Shown here one piece after another: positions 56,788 through 64,000 of a DNA stretch of 64,000 nucleotides. Positions within the stretch are counted from its first letter, which is position 1; each line of letters starts with the position of its first letter. The position numbers and the translations under genes were made by a program. The notes beneath the pieces are model-generated. The model was not told the origin of the DNA, did no database searches, and saw only the letters and a program-made list of their open reading frames with translations. The stretch comes from Poecilobothrus nobilitatus (Eukaryota > Arthropoda > Insecta > Diptera > Dolichopodidae), in NCBI GenBank assembly GCA_947095535.1, contig OX352772.1, positions 189,975,198 to 190,039,197 on the forward strand. Reading direction: 5' to 3'.

Positions 56788-57471
56788 ATGAAATTTATAA
56801 AAGTAGATAACACAGTTAAGGTTAAAAATTTTGATCAAAATTCAAAAACCAAAATTAAAAAACATGGTGAATGCTTGCCAGATAGTATAAGAGGATTAAT
56901 AGTTGGACCTTCAAATTGTGGTAAAACTAATGTTATGATTAGTATGCTTTTAGATCCTAAAGGCTTAAAATTTCAAAACATATATATTTACTCAAAATCT
57001 TTACATCAACCTAAATATAAATATTTAAAGAAATTAATAACACCTATTAAAGGAATGGGCTACAATGAATTTTCAAATAATGCTGATGTAATTGACCCGT
57101 CTACTTCTAAACCAAACTCAATATTTATATTTGATGATGTAGCTTGTGATAAGCAAGATAGTATCAGAGCCTATTTTTGTATGGGACGACATCAAGAAGT
57201 AGATTGCTTTTATTTATGTCAGTCATATACAAGAATTCCAAAGCATTTAGTTAGAGATAATGCAAACTTTTTGATTATTTTCAAGCAAGATGATTTAAAT
57301 TTGAAACATATATATAATGATCATGTAAATTCTGATATGACTTATAACGATTTTAAAAAATTAAGTATATACTGCTGGAATGATAATTATGGTTTCTTAT
57401 TAATTGATAAAGATAATAGTTTAAATAATGGTCGTTATAGAAAAAATTTTGATACTTTTGCTAAATTTTAG
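56788..57471 (+). CDS. ATP: Polinton genome-packaging ATPase (FtsK/HerA type)
   Basis: 227 aa, usual size for the family. Walker A is GPSNCGKT (residues 40-47), Walker B SIFIFDDV (111-118, acidic pair at 116-117), and the sensor-like block is YLCQSYTRIPKHLVRDN (137-153). It belongs to the A32-like packaging ATPases of Polintons, virophages and large DNA viruses and would pump the element's DNA into a preformed capsid. Intact and apparently functional. It heads the second plus-strand block. Confidence 0.95.
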   Translation: MKFIKVDNTVKVKNFDQNSKTKIKKHGECLPDSIRGLIVGPSNCGKTNVMISMLLDPKGLKFQNIYIYSKSLHQPKYKYLKKLITPIKGMGYNEFSNNADVIDPSTSKPNSIFIFDDVACDKQDSIRAYFCMGRHQEVDCFYLCQSYTRIPKHLVRDNANFLIIFKQDDLNLKHIYNDHVNSDMTYNDFKKLSIYCWNDNYGFLLIDKDNSLNNGRYRKNFDTFAKF

Positions 57472-57645
57472 TTAACAAGAGGTCTAACAGCAGTTGAGTA
57501 ACTAATTGAACGGGTCATTTAACAATTAGCAATTATCAGTTACCGGTTAGCAGTTAGGAGTAAACAGTTACCAGTTACCTGTTATCAGTTAGCAGCTAGC
57601 AACAGAACAGTTCGGTTCATAATTTGCAATTAATAATTTAAAAAA
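57472..57645. other. CAGTTA-rich intergenic spacer
   Basis: CAGTTA (reverse TAACTG) occurs five times between 57,533 and 57,600, often as CAGTTACC or GTTAGCAGTTA, with a CAGTTG upstream. It looks like an imperfect short tandem array or a site cluster. It separates the ATPase and the 316-aa gene and may act as promoter for the latter. Confidence 0.5.
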
Positions 57646-58596
57646 ATGGATGAACAACTTATGAGAGATTTAATTAAAACTCGTAAAAGTTTAAAAAGAA
57701 AATTTCAATCTTTAAAAATTAAAAAACTTTCAGAAGATCATGATCTGGAAAAAGCGTTTACTCCAATTACAAAACCCTTGAAAGAATTAACAAATGCTGT
57801 CAAAGAACAACAACAATTTTCGGGTAACTTTATCAAGCCGGAAGTTAAATCGAATGATGATAACGCTAAATCAATGAGGTTATCCATACAGGAAGCTAAA
57901 ACACCTAGCAACAAAAGTAACATTTCCAGAAAATTTAAAACTTCCACACCAAATACTATAAAATTCGAAACACCACCTATGACAGATAATTTTAGTGATG
58001 AGTCATCAATTTCACAATTTCCTGCTTTTAACAAGTCAGAACTTGATAGATCATATGGCCCCTATTTTGATGAGTCATTAAATGCCCGAAAACTTGGGAA
58101 TGCTAATTTTGAAATAGATGAAATAAATAAAAATATATTGATTGATGATGAAATTTTTAAAGGAACTTCTGGTTTATATGAATTAATATTTAAGAAAAAA
58201 CCTATGAATTATACTGAAAATGATTTAAGTATATATAAACAAATACTCAACAAAACAAATGCACATAGAAGAAATTATAATCATTTAGAACAAATAAAAG
58301 GAAACAAAGGTTTTAAATATAAGAATATATTAAGAAAATTATATGAACATGATTACAGCACTAGACGTAGTTTTAAAAAAACTGGTTCAAGTTATTCAAA
58401 AAAATTTTTTTCTGCACCCAGAACTCATTTAAATTATACGAATCAATCAAATCAGTATCTTTATTGGGATGATCCTAATGAGTTAGTTGATAGATTAAGG
58501 CTTTTAATTGCATCAGAAACAGATGGTAATAATAATCATCATAATGAAATTCTTTCTATAATTGAAGAATTGAAAGAAGCAAATATAATTCAATAA
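57646..58596 (+). CDS. Polinton-associated 316-aa protein
   Basis: Begins MDEQLMRDLIKTRKSLKRKF; helical and basic for ~60 residues, a Ser/Thr-rich probably disordered middle (60-140), then a folded part with EIFKGTSGLYELIFKKKP (about 167-185), YKQILNKTNAHRR, and a C-terminal block YWDDPNELVDRLRLLIASE (272-290). The GT.GLYELIF and YWDDP..LV.RL blocks recur in uncharacterised proteins of arthropod Polintons, so this is a core-associated gene of unknown role, perhaps a virion component given its place between ATPase and fibre-like genes. Complete, no signal or membrane segment. Confidence 0.75.
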   Translation: MDEQLMRDLIKTRKSLKRKFQSLKIKKLSEDHDLEKAFTPITKPLKELTNAVKEQQQFSGNFIKPEVKSNDDNAKSMRLSIQEAKTPSNKSNISRKFKTSTPNTIKFETPPMTDNFSDESSISQFPAFNKSELDRSYGPYFDESLNARKLGNANFEIDEINKNILIDDEIFKGTSGLYELIFKKKPMNYTENDLSIYKQILNKTNAHRRNYNHLEQIKGNKGFKYKNILRKLYEHDYSTRRSFKKTGSSYSKKFFSAPRTHLNYTNQSNQYLYWDDPNELVDRLRLLIASETDGNNNHHNEILSIIEELKEANIIQ

Positions 58597-58627
58597 TATT
58601 TTATATTAGCATTCAGTAAAAATCAAG

Positions 58628-59113
58628 ATGTCGCTTGATAAGTTTGGACGTAGTGTAGCTTCATCTACTTCTAGAAAATCACATACTAGAGGTCTACCAG
58701 GTTTAGGTTTCAAATTAACATCTGAGGGAAATTATGATTTAGAGAACAAAATTTTATCTAATGTTCAAGAACCCATTAATGGAAATGATGCAGCAACGCA
58801 AACATTTGTGAACAATCAAATCTTCTTTCACAAAGAACTAATAAAAAACGATATAGAAGATATGTTTTACAATTTGACTAATGAACTTAAATTAACAGAA
58901 ACAAAATTAAGAATATTAGAAGAAAAAGTGCAAGAAAGTTTAGAGAATATCAATCTTAAATATTCTAGAATTTTACATGAAAAATTTTCAGAAATGAATG
59001 ATTTTATTGAATTTCAAATTAAAAAACCAATTAGATTTATTAATGAGAGATTGGAAAAATTTGAAGCCAAGGCTCAATCAGCATTAGATTTAATTAATAA
59101 TTCGGGGAAATAA
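58628..59113 (+). CDS. Fibre-like coiled-coil protein
   Basis: 161 aa. After a Gly/Ser-rich start (RGLPGLGFKLTSEGNYDLEN), residues 41-63 (KILSNVQEPINGNDAATQTF) match the NV..P..G.DAATK..V motif common in trimeric phage and virus tail or fibre proteins. Residues ~65-155 are a long Glu/Lys/Leu coiled coil. This suggests a trimeric spike or fibre that could attach the particle to cells, an inference from the motif. Only 31 bp after the 316-aa gene and followed closely by a small gene, so likely co-transcribed. Complete. Confidence 0.65.
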   Translation: MSLDKFGRSVASSTSRKSHTRGLPGLGFKLTSEGNYDLENKILSNVQEPINGNDAATQTFVNNQIFFHKELIKNDIEDMFYNLTNELKLTETKLRILEEKVQESLENINLKYSRILHEKFSEMNDFIEFQIKKPIRFINERLEKFEAKAQSALDLINNSGK

Positions 59114-59142
59114 TTGTGGTTAGTTTTCATTTAACTTCCAAA

Positions 59143-59376
59143 ATGGATATACATCAAATCGAATATTCTTTAAATAATTTTTTAAATAAATATGAACATA
59201 TTTTATTGGAGGAACATTATGAACAGTTAAAAGATCATTTCAAATTTTTAAAGTTATTTAAAAATTCTCTACAAATTGAAATGAAGGAGTATGGATATCA
59301 TTGGACTATATGTCCCTATATGTTACAGTGTACCAAACTAATGAACTTATATGAAAGAATAAAAAATAGGTTATAA
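59143..59376 (+). CDS. Small Polinton protein, unknown (77 aa)
   Basis: Start set at ATG 59,143 (MDIHQIEYSLNNFLNKYEHI). The open frame reaches back to 59,116, but only via GTG. Helical, mixed charge, with GYHWTICPYMLQCTKLMNLY near the end. No known motif. It follows the fibre-like gene by 29 bp. Confidence 0.5.
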   Translation: MDIHQIEYSLNNFLNKYEHILLEEHYEQLKDHFKFLKLFKNSLQIEMKEYGYHWTICPYMLQCTKLMNLYERIKNRL

Positions 59377-59521
59377 TAAAAGTATACATACATACTTGTA
59401 AACTATTATATATTATAATAAAGAATATAAATTTTACAATTTGAAAATCTATTGTTTGCTTTTATTTATTTTATTTATAACTGTGTGAAAAAGAGGTATA
59501 TTTTAATTAGTTATTTTCAAG

Positions 59522-59839
59522 ATGAGTAAGGATGAAGTTGTAGATTTATTCGATTGGCTTGATGCTTCAAATTCATCTGATGAGTGCGATGAAAAGGAAG
59601 ATGATATTTCAGTCGATATTTCAGATTCAGATTCAGATTCAGATATTTCTTCTGCCGATATTTCAGATTCATCTGAAGAGAGCCATGAAGAAGAGGATTA
59701 TGATGATGAAAAAAATAAAATAAAAAAGAGAGTCAAATTTATGTTAAAGCCTCAAATACATATATTATACAAATGGAATACAGCATATAAGTTAGCTCGA
59801 CAATTGGGAAGTTATAGCACTGGATCGCTACAGATTTAA
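59522..59839 (+). CDS. Acidic Ser/Asp-rich small protein (105 aa)
   Basis: Residues 15-65 are a highly acidic Asp/Ser/Glu run, encoded partly by GATTCA repeats (59,617-59,643), with many casein-kinase-2-like positions. The tail (KRVKFMLKPQIHILYKWNTA) is basic and hydrophobic. Acidic proteins of this kind in viruses often bind basic DNA-binding proteins, but no homologue is recognised. It ends 135 bp before the integrase ATG; the gap (59,840-59,973) has broken integrase-like reading and may hide the true integrase N-terminus. Confidence 0.5.
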   Translation: MSKDEVVDLFDWLDASNSSDECDEKEDDISVDISDSDSDSDISSADISDSSEESHEEEDYDDEKNKIKKRVKFMLKPQIHILYKWNTAYKLARQLGSYSTGSLQI

Positions 59840-59973
59840 GCAACGAATTCAAAATACTGAAGGTATTATTTCTAAGATTCTAGATAGTAATCACCGGGAA
59901 TTCATTTTTAATCAAAGATTTTCTAATTAGTGAATCATAATAATTACATACATCTACTGTATTTTCTTTAAAA

Positions 59974-60960
59974 ATGACTAAAAGAGAGGTGGTTGAAGAG
60001 CTGCATAAGCCTGCGCTAAGAAATTTTAAACGACGTAGAGTTATAATTAAAGGATTTGATGATCTTTGGCAAGCTGATTTAGTAGAAATGGGTTCATATG
60101 TCAAAGAAAACAAAGGTTTTAAGTTTTTATTAACTGTGATTGATTGCTTTTCTAAGTATGCCTGGGCAATCCCTATAAAAGCAAAAACTTCAGATAACGT
60201 CACAAAAGCAATGCAAAATATTTTTCTAACTTCTAAAAGACATCCGCAAAATTTACAAACAGATGATGGGAAAGAATTTTTTAATAAAATATTCAAAAAA
60301 TTAATGGATAAATATCATATAAATCATTATTCAACATTTAGCATATTAAAGGCCTCTATTGTTGAACATTTTAATAGAACTTTAAAAGAAAAGATGTGGA
60401 AAGAATTTAGTTTTAATGGAAATTATAAATGGATTAACCTAATTCCAGAACTACTCAAACAATATAACAATACTAAACATCGAACAATTCGGAAACGACC
60501 ATCTGATGTTAATAAAGATAATGCTGAAAATTTACTTAAAACTACATATAATCATGTAAAAATAGCTTTACCTGCAAAATATAAAATTAATGACTCAGTT
60601 CGAATAAGCAAGTATAAACATGTTTTTGAAAAAGGCTATACACCAAATTGGACATCTGAAATATTCAAGATAAGAAAAGTTCAAATCACTAACCCTGTTA
60701 CATATTTACTGGAAGATTATCAAGGTCAACCTATACAAGGAAGCTTCTATGAATATGAATTGTTAAAATCTAAACATAATAATATTTACCTAGTTGAAAA
60801 AGTTATTAAAAGTAAAGATAATAAGATTTTTGTAAAATGGCTTGGATTCTCATCTGACCATAATTCATGGATAAATAAAACTGATTTAATACAGAGAAAA
60901 AAATTTTTTATTTCATATTATTTTAATGAATTTCCATTTGATATGTCGGATCCTGTTTGA
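59974..60960 (+). CDS. INT: Polinton retroviral-type integrase with chromodomain
   Basis: 328 aa. The RVE catalytic core has D35 (LWQADLVEM), D97 (LQTDDGKEFF) and E131 (IVEHFNRT), giving a DX33E spacing; LLTVIDCFSKYAWAIPIK is typical. The C-terminal chromodomain, residues ~262-300, reads YLVEKVIKSKDNKIFVKWLG...SW, a likely guide to methylated histones when choosing a target. There is no N-terminal zinc HHCC in this frame; the gene may start further upstream, but stops at 59,925-59,940 prevent it here. It would insert the element with a 6-bp duplication, as seen. Ends overlap the tail of the convergent secreted-protein gene by 38 bp. Confidence 0.94.
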   Translation: MTKREVVEELHKPALRNFKRRRVIIKGFDDLWQADLVEMGSYVKENKGFKFLLTVIDCFSKYAWAIPIKAKTSDNVTKAMQNIFLTSKRHPQNLQTDDGKEFFNKIFKKLMDKYHINHYSTFSILKASIVEHFNRTLKEKMWKEFSFNGNYKWINLIPELLKQYNNTKHRTIRKRPSDVNKDNAENLLKTTYNHVKIALPAKYKINDSVRISKYKHVFEKGYTPNWTSEIFKIRKVQITNPVTYLLEDYQGQPIQGSFYEYELLKSKHNNIYLVEKVIKSKDNKIFVKWLGFSSDHNSWINKTDLIQRKKFFISYYFNEFPFDMSDPV

Positions 60961-61570
60961 TCGTTCGTAAATCAATTACAGTGAAATCAGATTTATATTC
61001 TGTATCTACCATCATAATTTTTTCTGCTTCTCCATCACCTCTAATTCTTTCAACTAATATTTCTCGATATTCATAACACTGAATTTTGAGATACTTTTTG
61101 ATAAAAATGCTTTCATATTCACATCTCACAGTGAGTTTTTGATTCTCATCAAAATTCAATACAAAATGCCTATAAAATATATGCTCACTATTTATTATTC
61201 CACCAATATTCTGCTCTTTTAAAACTAATTCATTTCTAAAATCTTTAATAGCATCATCTATAGATGCATATTGTGGTACTGAATCAGCTTTATCTGATAA
61301 AAATTGATCAACTGCTTTCAAAGTAGTTAATGGTTGTATTGTAGTAGTAGTTGTTGTTGTAATTTCACTAGTGTTTGTTTCTGAGGAAATTACATGTTTT
61401 AAAAACTGAACTGATAAATTTACTTTAACAGTCTCATTATTTGGAAGTAATATATTAAAATATGTGCTCCCAAAAGCTGATTCATCCAATCTAATATTAG
61501 AAGTTGGAGCTGAATTTGCTTGAATAGTAAACAAGAAAAATATTAATATTAAAAATGATTTCATTGTCAC
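60923..61570 (-). CDS. Predicted secreted protein encoded by Polinton
   Basis: 215 aa. Residues 1-20 are a clear signal peptide (MTMKSFLILIFFLFTIQANS, cleavage near 20/21). Then come three N-glycosylation sequons (N45, N51, N66), a seven-Thr run (71-77) suited to O-glycosylation, and a beta-rich C-terminal half with two Cys (RCEYES, IQCYEY). There is no second membrane segment or anchor, so it is predicted to be secreted or to enter the endomembrane system. No homologue is recognised. Polintons do not normally need a secreted protein, so this is a candidate accessory gene (host interaction, entry or superinfection control) or a captured host gene. Confidence 0.7.
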   Translation of the reverse strand: MTMKSFLILIFFLFTIQANSAPTSNIRLDESAFGSTYFNILLPNNETVKVNLSVQFLKHVISSETNTSEITTTTTTTIQPLTTLKAVDQFLSDKADSVPQYASIDDAIKDFRNELVLKEQNIGGIINSEHIFYRHFVLNFDENQKLTVRCEYESIFIKKYLKIQCYEYREILVERIRGDGEAEKIMMVDTEYKSDFTVIDLRTIKQDPTYQMEIH

Positions 61571-61659
61571 AAAAAAACTTTGATCTATCTTCGTTCAAGG
61601 TTCACAAAGTAATGTGTTATTAGAAAGTAATAATAAATATATGTATATATTTTACACTT

Positions 61660-62388
61660 TTATTTTCTAGAAAGTTCTTTATTATGTACAAACTTTATTT
61701 GACTTATAATAGAACACAAATACATAAAAAGCGGTAAAAATTTATCTCTTCCATCTGAATAAGCTTCCATATAATCTAAATATTCCTCTTTTAAATTTTC
61801 AAGTAATTCTCTAAAATGAATTAGCTTATCACCAATTTTTGATTTATTATTTTTTTCATTATACGAATTCTCTATTGATGCAATATATATAATTCCGTCT
61901 TCTATGCGTTTACTTATCATCGACATTTTCAACTCTTCTTGATTTTCTTCATATTCATTTCTTTTCAAGGACAATGATTCGATATGTTGTGAAATTTTTT
62001 TATTCTTATCTTTTGGCAATACATATGAAATATATTTTTCAATCATTTCCCAATCATCTTCTTCAGCAAATGGACAATCGTCATTAAAATGATTAGGTAT
62101 TTGCTTTTTTTTATTTGATGCATTTCTTACTTTACCAATAATGGAAATATCACCACCGTAAACTTCAATTTTTAGATGTTGCCAATCCAAATAAGATAAA
62201 TCGAATTTGCTATTTAATGACTCACCATTTCTAATTTTAAATAAACAAATCTTTTCCCCCCCTTCTGGAGTTATATAAACCTCCAAAAAATCATGAAATA
62301 TTTTCCAATTCATTATTTTAATTGAAGCCCACTTCCGCCCACAAATGCAATATTTATAACCATGTAAAATGTTATCAGCCCAAAACAT
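61660..62388 (-). CDS. Orphan 242-aa protein beside the right TIR
   Basis: Starts MFWADNILHGYKYCICGRKW; an alternative start is Met26 (MNWKIFHDFLEVYI). The first ~95 residues look beta-rich (FLEVYITPEGGEKICLFKI, HLKIEVYGGDISIIGKVR). An acidic DDCPFAEEDDWE turn follows, and the rest is helical and coiled-coil-like, ending with a hydrophobic FLPLFMYLCSIISQIKF. No signal peptide. Family unknown. It ends 90 bp before the secreted-protein gene's start on the same strand, so the two probably form one accessory transcription unit starting just inside the right inverted repeat. Confidence 0.6.
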   Translation of the reverse strand: MFWADNILHGYKYCICGRKWASIKIMNWKIFHDFLEVYITPEGGEKICLFKIRNGESLNSKFDLSYLDWQHLKIEVYGGDISIIGKVRNASNKKKQIPNHFNDDCPFAEEDDWEMIEKYISYVLPKDKNKKISQHIESLSLKRNEYEENQEELKMSMISKRIEDGIIYIASIENSYNEKNNKSKIGDKLIHFRELLENLKEEYLDYMEAYSDGRDKFLPLFMYLCSIISQIKFVHNKELSRK

Positions 62389-62523
62389 TATGAACCTTTT
62401 ACTTGTTAAACTTATCGTGTTATAACATTTTTAATCAAAAAATTAACCTTTTATAGAATTTTGAACATATAATATTATTAGAAAAAAAAATCTTCTTCGG
62501 GTAAGAGCATAGAATTGGGATCG
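62389..62523. other. Spacer between orphan gene and right TIR
   Basis: Short AT-rich DNA holding the presumed promoter of the minus-strand accessory pair. No distinct box is called. Confidence 0.4.
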
Positions 62524-63076
62524 ATGAGCTAAAATCGTAAAGAAATTTAAAGAAAAAAATTGTAAATATCGAAAAATACTATTTAAAATATTGTTCCTAA
62601 AAAAAATCTGTGTGCCTGTTATTCAAAATTTTAAAAATCTGACTGAATTTTATCTACGGAATCCCCTGACGTCACACAAAAATTTGAATAGTTCCATTCT
62701 TCATATGAACATGAAAAATTAAAACCGCAACTTTTTTTTTTTGTTAAAATACAATACACTTAATATATTCTAAAACAAATTTCTTATCATACAATATGAA
62801 TGACTGAAATACGATGAAAATTATTTTACTATTTTTCAAAGTAAACAAAAATAAAACATTAAAATATTGTTCCTAAAAAAATATGTATGCCTGTTATTCA
62901 AAATTTTAAAAACCTGTTTTTTATGACTCAATATCTCTTATCAAAACAGGATGTGACGTCACTTCCTGCTATGACTCATTCATGACTCATTGCTGAGTCA
63001 TACCTCTTATCTTATCTCTACATCTCTTATCTCTGACGTCACTTCCTGGTCTAGAATCGGCCTAGCTTATACTACT
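62524..63076 (-). repeat. Polinton terminal inverted repeat, right (553 bp)
   Basis: Mirror of 45,781-46,333, ending ...TTATACTACT. It carries the same cluster (62,924-63,049) and composite site (62,657-62,674) facing inward, so both ends of the element present identical control DNA to their nearest genes. Confidence 0.95.
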
Positions 63077-63082
63077 TGCTAC
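63077..63082. repeat. Polinton target-site duplication, right
   Basis: TGCTAC, copy of 45,775-45,780; continues with the interrupted integrase remnant (CGCTTTCCATCTAAATGATA). Confidence 0.93.
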
Positions 63083-63259
63083 CGCTTTCCATCTAAATGA
63101 TAGAAATAATCAAACTATAATAGAAAAACTTAGGGAATTCAAATCAAATACAGGGTATTTCAAGAAACTAATCACCGATAATGAATTCAAGAGTTTTAAT
63201 ATTAAAAATTTCCTTAAAGACGAACAAATTGAACTCAATTTGAATTGAATTGAAGAATT
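63083..63259 (+). pseudogene. pol: Gypsy integrase remnant, right part of unit E
   Basis: Resumes the core (TAFHLNDRNNQTIIEKLREF) and ends after the ITDNEFKSFNIKNFLKDEQI block, where the catalytic second Asp is intact. It is less damaged than in units C-E (no 5-base loss at the AAATCAAATACAGGG site), like unit A. Confidence 0.85.
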
Positions 63260-63850
63260 GAAAATTTCTTTTCTATATAAACAGTTTCTATAATCATCGA
63301 TAGTGAAATCTTTAACAATACATTTCTTAACATCTTTAGCTTTATTTATTTTTTTATTTTCAATATCAATTGAATAAATCTTAGATCTTAATCCTATAAA
63401 ATCTTTAATGATTCGTCCATTACACTCATTCCATCATACCAAGTACCTTTTTATTTTTTCTAGAAATATTATAGGGATTATCAATAGAATATTCTGAAGT
63501 ATCATAGAAATTTTGTATGTCAGGTAATATATCTGCATAAAAATCTTTTGTTTTTATAGTATAAATGAAAGAGTCTGTAACCATATAATTTAGAGAAATA
63601 TTATCATTATATTTTGGTTTGATATAGCTATAATGAAAATCATACATTTTTAACCTAGATAATTCTAATTCTAAAACTGTAAAACCTGCATATAATGGTT
63701 TATTATAATATATGCTTACTCTACTCATTTGAATGGCAACAATATTCTTTGTAAAATGTGTTAAACTATGAAAATTTGATCTTGAAGTGAATGCACGCAA
63801 GTTACGCCACAGTTGGTAACCCCAACCAAGATAGCAAGTGATGAACCTCC
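63260..63850 (-). pseudogene. polB: Captured Polinton polB fragment, unit F
   Basis: Start of the sixth unit. The minus-strand frame 63,875-63,426 covers SRSNFHS, VAIQMSRVSIYYNKPLYAG, YMVTDS (motif C damaged) and FYDTSEYSIDNPYN. A frameshift at about 63,430 precedes the GRIIKDFIGLRSKIYSI block. Confidence 0.88.
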
Positions 63851-64000
63851 AATAAAAGATAAAATCCAATTTCATATTTATGAAATTTAAAATATAAATA
63901 TCTAAACAATTTCACATTTCACATTTCTTAATTTTATTTTTGTTTTTATTCTTTTCATTTTCATACCAAAAATGTAATTAGCTACATTTTTGTTTACTAA
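63851..64000 (+). other. Leader/LTR-like DNA, unit F (cut by window end)
   Basis: Matches the start of the leader segments of the other units, reaching the TGTAATTAGCTACATTTTTG candidate LTR start at 63,974. The array therefore continues beyond the window. Confidence 0.6.

Larger units (their letters stand above)
45781..63076. mobile_element. Complete Polinton/Maverick, 17,296 bp
   Basis: A self-synthesising DNA transposon / polintovirus. The termini are AGTAGTATAAGC...GCTTATACTACT (AG...CT ends), with 553-bp inverted repeats and a TGCTAC target duplication. It encodes protein-primed DNA polymerase, RVE-type integrase with chromodomain, FtsK/HerA-type packaging ATPase, adenain-like protease, double- and single-jelly-roll capsid proteins, a PLA2-like protein and several family-typical unknowns, plus two orphan genes by the right end. 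The gene blocks run plus (46-52 kb), minus (52-56.7 kb), plus (56.8-61 kb), minus (61-62.4 kb). The equal-length repeats, near-identical where compared, indicate a recent insertion, but polB, MCP, mCP and PRO are each broken. Confidence 0.97.

Noticed and set aside
59880..60296. 138-codon minus-strand frame opposite the integrase
   Set aside because: Antisense shadow; the plus frame carries the DDE motifs and chromodomain.

Overview
This is AT-rich eukaryotic DNA, almost certainly from an insect, and it is essentially all mobile-element sequence. No ordinary single-copy host gene could be recognised. Evidence for an insect: a Ty3/gypsy element of the 17.6/297 (errantivirus-like) type with a tRNA-Ser-like primer site, a PIF/Harbinger transposase with two ~58-bp GT-AG introns, an arthropod-type non-LTR retrotransposon, and repeats with a GACGGACGGACATGGC-type core like the dipteran 'mini-me' repeats. 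Diptera is the best guess, but only a guess.

Left part (1-19,737): a decayed non-LTR retrotransposon on the minus strand (364-3161); AT-rich filler; an inverted copy of a 1.5-1.6 kb repeat (5448-7111; other copies at 16,058 and 23,492); a decayed protein-primed DNA polymerase gene of an old Polinton/Maverick (7117-10,767); a PIF/Harbinger element (about 11,048-14,500) with a mini-me-like repeat nested in it; a broken cysteine-rich ORF (15,176-15,541); diverged ~390-bp repeats with tRNA-like internal promoters; and a 405-bp palindrome (19,324-19,728).

Middle and right (19,738 to the window end): a head-to-tail array of at least six chimeric units. Each is [Polinton polB fragment, antisense] - [LTR/leader-like DNA] - [decayed gypsy gag-pro-RT-truncated integrase]. 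Units A and B are older and diverged. Units C, D and E repeat with an exact 5551-bp period over about 27,885-45,566 and share the same stops and frameshifts, so they multiplied as DNA after the element had died.

Nested in the integrase remnant that ends unit E is a whole Polinton/Maverick of 17,296 bp (45,781-63,076). It has a TGCTAC 6-bp target duplication, AG...CT termini and 553-bp terminal inverted repeats. Gene order: OB-like protein and polB (plus strand); exonuclease-like 155-aa protein, major capsid protein, small overlapping gene, minor capsid protein, adenain-like protease and PLA2-like capsid protein (minus); packaging ATPase, 316-aa protein, fibre-like protein, two small proteins and chromodomain integrase (plus); then a predicted secreted protein and a 242-aa orphan (minus) beside the right repeat. 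The set encodes replication (polB, integrase) plus a virion (two jelly-roll capsid proteins, protease, ATPase, lipase-like and fibre-like proteins). polB, the major capsid gene and the protease are frameshifted, and the minor capsid gene is interrupted by a 325-bp-arm palindrome, although the terminal repeats look almost identical. This means either very recent inactivation or uncorrected long-read errors. The terminal repeats carry a dense cluster of bZIP, ETS/CRE, GATA and Rel-like sites, which resembles a viral enhancer.
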